The position numbers and the translations under genes were made by a program. A stretch of 7,198 nucleotides of DNA from an uncultured Spartobacteria bacterium. Its GTDB lineage: Bacteria; Verrucomicrobiota; Verrucomicrobiia; Chthoniobacterales; JAATET01. Below are positions 6,001-7,198 of the stretch, one piece after another (positions within the stretch are counted from its first letter, which is position 1; each line of letters begins with the position of its first letter). The stretch covers positions 1 through 7,198 of the forward strand of contig CALGTD010000160.1 of the NCBI GenBank assembly GCA_937901895.1. The letters are read 5' to 3'. The notes under the pieces are model-generated. The model was not told where the DNA came from. It saw only the letters and a program-made list of their open reading frames with translations, and did no database searches.

Positions 6001-6132
6001 GTCACTCGTGTTGCCACCGGCGATAACCTGGCTTGCGACGAAGAGCTTTTCAGCCAATACGGCATCGACAGCGACGACCTAATGACGCTCGTCGAATACC
6101 TGATGGGAGAGGACCGGGCGCTGGCCGCATAG
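3064..6132 (+). CDS. N6-adenine DNA methyltransferase / SNF2-like helicase fusion, about 1022 aa
   Basis: Numbering is from GTG 3064. Methyltransferase part: motif X QGQFFTP (70-76), SAM-binding motif I DPTCGHG (97-103) and catalytic motif IV NPPF (156-159), the gamma-class N6-adenine order seen in HsdM. After a linker of roughly 230 residues comes an SNF2-like helicase: Walker A MGCGKT (525-530, K529), Walker B DESD (624-627), motif III ATGTP (653-657). The second lobe ends in LEQWARRFVRY, then TIEEQI (965-970). Canonical motif VI QxxGRxxRxGQ is altered: Q940, R944 and R947 remain, but the Gly is Arg (943) and the final GQ is DS. No nuclease or target-recognition domain is visible. Similar giant fusions occur in phages and conjugative elements, and P1 DarB has comparable parts and counters restriction; that role here is inferred. 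The frame is open from TTG 2977, but that codon lies beside the terminator stem. GTG 3115, after GAGAAG, is an alternative start. Confidence 0.93.
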   Translation: MRYQPTNDPVPHEKRALVNTGILRLIRAGENPSRQDVFNAFTGRGGLHGLDYKEFANRYEYSSAKQEWEQGQFFTPDWICRLATSVLEITDTSSVCDPTCGHGAWFNHIPDGALMLGNEIDADAAEVAKFLYPTAMISTDDIRTYTPAPVTHILGNPPFGLRWLAPGCPMANDKGEARSEDVFLWFVANHLRMGGLAAVVVPSGWLTDELTDAKAIEFFRKRFVMLGQVDLPEDAFVRYGCKCVSAKLVIFGTLNITFTKEQFPRVDGRHWSATTPVESMDITAIAKEVSCYLRATASLRSPLSVEQSMSRMSESPSLDYMFKKYHYQLKLRDPDAAAAQANRWVVAHLPKPAGMKFEEWERTRLKPETVVNETRRLVKRQHIVPRRLVRLCKGNGSIFLRSYSPAAAAALRSQESFWENIELCRGGRIDLSTLEENLQGLNSRETAEPIAFETFNFDKVVRRIRRRFNTWLTPVEESDSPAMRELVEAEFETVNKCGQFRREELQLREIARVLPKTGALLNWEMGCGKTLGSILWARCQKRLLAERRARHGSTLIISSALSISMNWTGALKQMGLDAAVITRADQLDGPLPEFVLVTHTTLQKLKRQLRAAGKTKRITQLIVDESDELGNRQAARTRSGLFVSRSILKRLIATGTPARNSASELFTQLDLLFAGSPAFHCVGKTRVVWNADLKDVVEEPNTFYGERYESFRGIVEFRRAHAPYKPTVLGVQRSLPTVPNAAALSDFLKCVRSRLRLSDLRGSNPLHISTTALPMRPMHFAVYDAIAEHVRGIIRAELADDSRKTSLLAIAQQIRVLQQACSDPETHAPGFPLDESSKRQHILSRVRNSTASHIAVGTIWKISAENISDFLKSKGAGREVFYFNGEASFPTRRKLLSDFMRCPRAVIVTTQQSLRSSVNVPCVSEVIAEALPWNFPSLEQWARRFVRYDSTHSSVNLEILACQNTIEEQILGLLLRKANVTRVATGDNLACDEELFSQYGIDSDDLMTLVEYLMGEDRALAA

Positions 6133-6152
6133 TCGCGCTCTTCGAAGCCCCT

Positions 6153-6182
6153 CACAGAGACGGGTGAGCATATCTCTCTGTG
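6153..6182 (+). promoter_or_regulatory. Hairpin ending exactly at the start codon of the 6183 gene
   Basis: CACAGAGA (6153-6160) and TCTCTGTG (6175-6182) are exact reverse complements with a 14-base loop that contains GGGTGAG (6162-6168), the only Shine-Dalgarno-like sequence here. The right arm covers a possible GTG start (6180-6182) and ends right before the ATG at 6183. A mutually exclusive shorter pairing exists, CTCAC (6151-6155) with GTGAG (6164-6168), which would cover the GGGTGAG. This layout suggests control of translation initiation. There is no T-run, so it is unlikely to be a terminator. Confidence 0.5.
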
Positions 6183-7106
6183 ATGGATACACTTACTCCT
6201 CGTGCCTACATAATCAGCTCGTTGCTCTGCAATGAGATACCCGAAAAGGATGGCGACTTTTATCGCCTGACGATCGGGGACAAGTTGGACCCCTCACTGG
6301 GGAACGATCCTGCCATAGTGCGGGATTGGATCAGATACGGACGGCATGCATTTGAGTCCAGGTGCATGCTATGGCAACTCCGGCAGCTTGGCGTGACAAA
6401 CGTGACGGTGAGCTACGGGGGCGGTGGCGACGAAGGTCACATAGACGCTATCGAGTTGGAGCCGTTTATCGACACAACTCAGCTCGTGTGCGAAACGCCG
6501 TTCGGTTCTGTCCTCGTGGACACCTACCACAAAGACGGCTGCAAACTCTCCGACGTCATCGAGGATGTCCTTTGGCGATTTACCGAGCGGGTTGCCGGCT
6601 ATGGTTGGTATAACAACGAAGGCGGCCGTGGCGATATTTTGGTCAACGTGGTCAAGGGAACGGCCGTCGTTTGCCACACTTCATTCACGGTCGAAGATTG
6701 TGAGCAATCGACGCCAATCGAGTTGCCGGACAGCCTCGGATTGGGAGCTTTCCTCGCGAAGCATCCGGCCGGACTCGCGTACGAATTCATCGCCGAGATC
6801 GAAGATGGAGACGTTTGCTATACCCTGCTCAACGCTTCTGCCGACGTTGAACACATCCCGGACGAAGAGATCGAGCCGATCAGAAACGCCCTTGTTACAT
6901 ACATGGCCAAGGTCTTCACCGAGCATGAGGCGTTCAACGATTGCGAGGACGGCTCTCGTGTCACCCTCACACTGACGCTGGAAAGCGCAGCCAGGGGTAT
7001 CCTAAGCGGATGTTGGACCATTGATTCTGAGGAACCGGAGGAGCGCGAAGCATTCTCCCTCGAAACCTTGGAAGAGGTGGTCGATGAGGACGACGAAGAA
7101 TATTAG
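6183..7106 (+). CDS. DUF6878-like protein with acidic C-terminal tail, 307 aa
   Basis: The N-terminal half carries the signature I associate with DUF6878 proteins of plasmids and other mobile elements. It has VTNVTVSYGGGGDEGHIDAIE (YGGGGDEG at 78-85), then a helical stretch LSDVIEDVLWRFTERV, then GYGWYNNEGGRGD (139-151) and a strand-rich segment with an HTSF turn. In that family the pattern is a G-x-GD-x-G-x-I-E strand followed by GGWENNEG-x-x-G. The second half (from about 175) is a less familiar extension. The last 27 residues contain 15 Asp/Glu. The whole protein is acidic, so DNA mimicry is conceivable but unproven. GTG 6180 is a possible start three bases upstream; ATG 6183 is preferred. 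It follows the methyltransferase-helicase by 50 bases with no terminator between, so co-transcription is likely, with translation perhaps governed by the hairpin at its start. Confidence 0.85.
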   Translation: MDTLTPRAYIISSLLCNEIPEKDGDFYRLTIGDKLDPSLGNDPAIVRDWIRYGRHAFESRCMLWQLRQLGVTNVTVSYGGGGDEGHIDAIELEPFIDTTQLVCETPFGSVLVDTYHKDGCKLSDVIEDVLWRFTERVAGYGWYNNEGGRGDILVNVVKGTAVVCHTSFTVEDCEQSTPIELPDSLGLGAFLAKHPAGLAYEFIAEIEDGDVCYTLLNASADVEHIPDEEIEPIRNALVTYMAKVFTEHEAFNDCEDGSRVTLTLTLESAARGILSGCWTIDSEEPEEREAFSLETLEEVVDEDDEEY

Positions 7107-7198
7107 GACAATGGGATCAGGATGGGGCGGTTGATTCCGCAACGATGGCTCCCTTCCTGACACACTGAGTCCTGCCGTGGGGCGGGTGCGCTTGGCAA

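Noticed and set aside
3064..6132. Type I or type IIG restriction-modification enzyme
   Set aside because: No nuclease motif, no target-recognition domain and no HsdS/HsdR neighbour. The fusion architecture fits mobile-element methylase-helicases better.
7107..7198. Start of another gene or a terminator after the DUF6878-like gene
   Set aside because: Frames from the ATGs at 7111 and 7122 stop within 13 codons. The GCGG/CCGC hairpin at 7127-7140 is only 4 bp and has no T-run.

Overview
This is a 7.2 kb bacterial window of fairly high GC, and every gene I can support lies on the plus strand. It looks like the accessory part of a mobile element (plasmid, integrative element or phage remnant), not housekeeping chromosome. 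There is a run of small, mostly unrecognised proteins, then one very large methyltransferase-helicase fusion, then a DUF6878-like protein. I see no rRNA, tRNA, CRISPR array, transposase or integrase. Most start codons lack a convincing Shine-Dalgarno sequence and several have A-rich leaders. That fits lineages that make little use of Shine-Dalgarno sequences, but the phylum cannot be fixed from the sequence.

Layout. Positions 1-210 hold the C-terminal end of a Pro/Gln/Tyr-rich protein that starts outside the window. A 13-bp unit repeated twice in tandem (246-271) precedes a tight cluster of three small genes: 280-612 (MSYCR-type small mobile-element protein), 619-1020 (unknown) and 1017-1283 (unknown, with a Cys triplet). 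Positions 1284-1471 hold only a possible 30-residue frame and a GTGAG-N4-CTCAC inverted repeat. A 177-residue unknown protein follows (1472-2005). Positions 2006-2128 hold a second GTGAG-N4-CTCAC inverted repeat and a strong 9-bp hairpin. Then come three closely packed small genes (2129-2431, 2433-2669, 2611-2955), closed by a clear intrinsic terminator (2981-3012). These blocks look like two or three short transcription units, because the same small inverted-repeat motif recurs at the gene boundaries.

After the terminator, one gene of about 3 kb encodes a gamma-class N6-adenine DNA methyltransferase (GQFFTP, DPTCGHG, NPPF) fused to an SNF2-like helicase (MGCGKT, DESD, ATGTP, and a degenerate motif VI). 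No nuclease domain and no specificity subunit are visible. Large fusions of this kind are known from phages and conjugative elements, where some (P1 DarB is the best-known relative in architecture) protect incoming DNA from host restriction. A perfect 8-bp hairpin ends exactly at the start codon of the last gene, which encodes a DUF6878-like protein with a very acidic C-terminal tail. Positions 7107-7198 hold no supportable gene.

Working interpretation: an establishment or anti-restriction style module on a mobile element. In it, the methyltransferase-helicase is expressed separately from the upstream small-gene operon and may be paired with the acidic downstream protein. The domain calls rest on motifs seen in the sequence; the functional story is inference.
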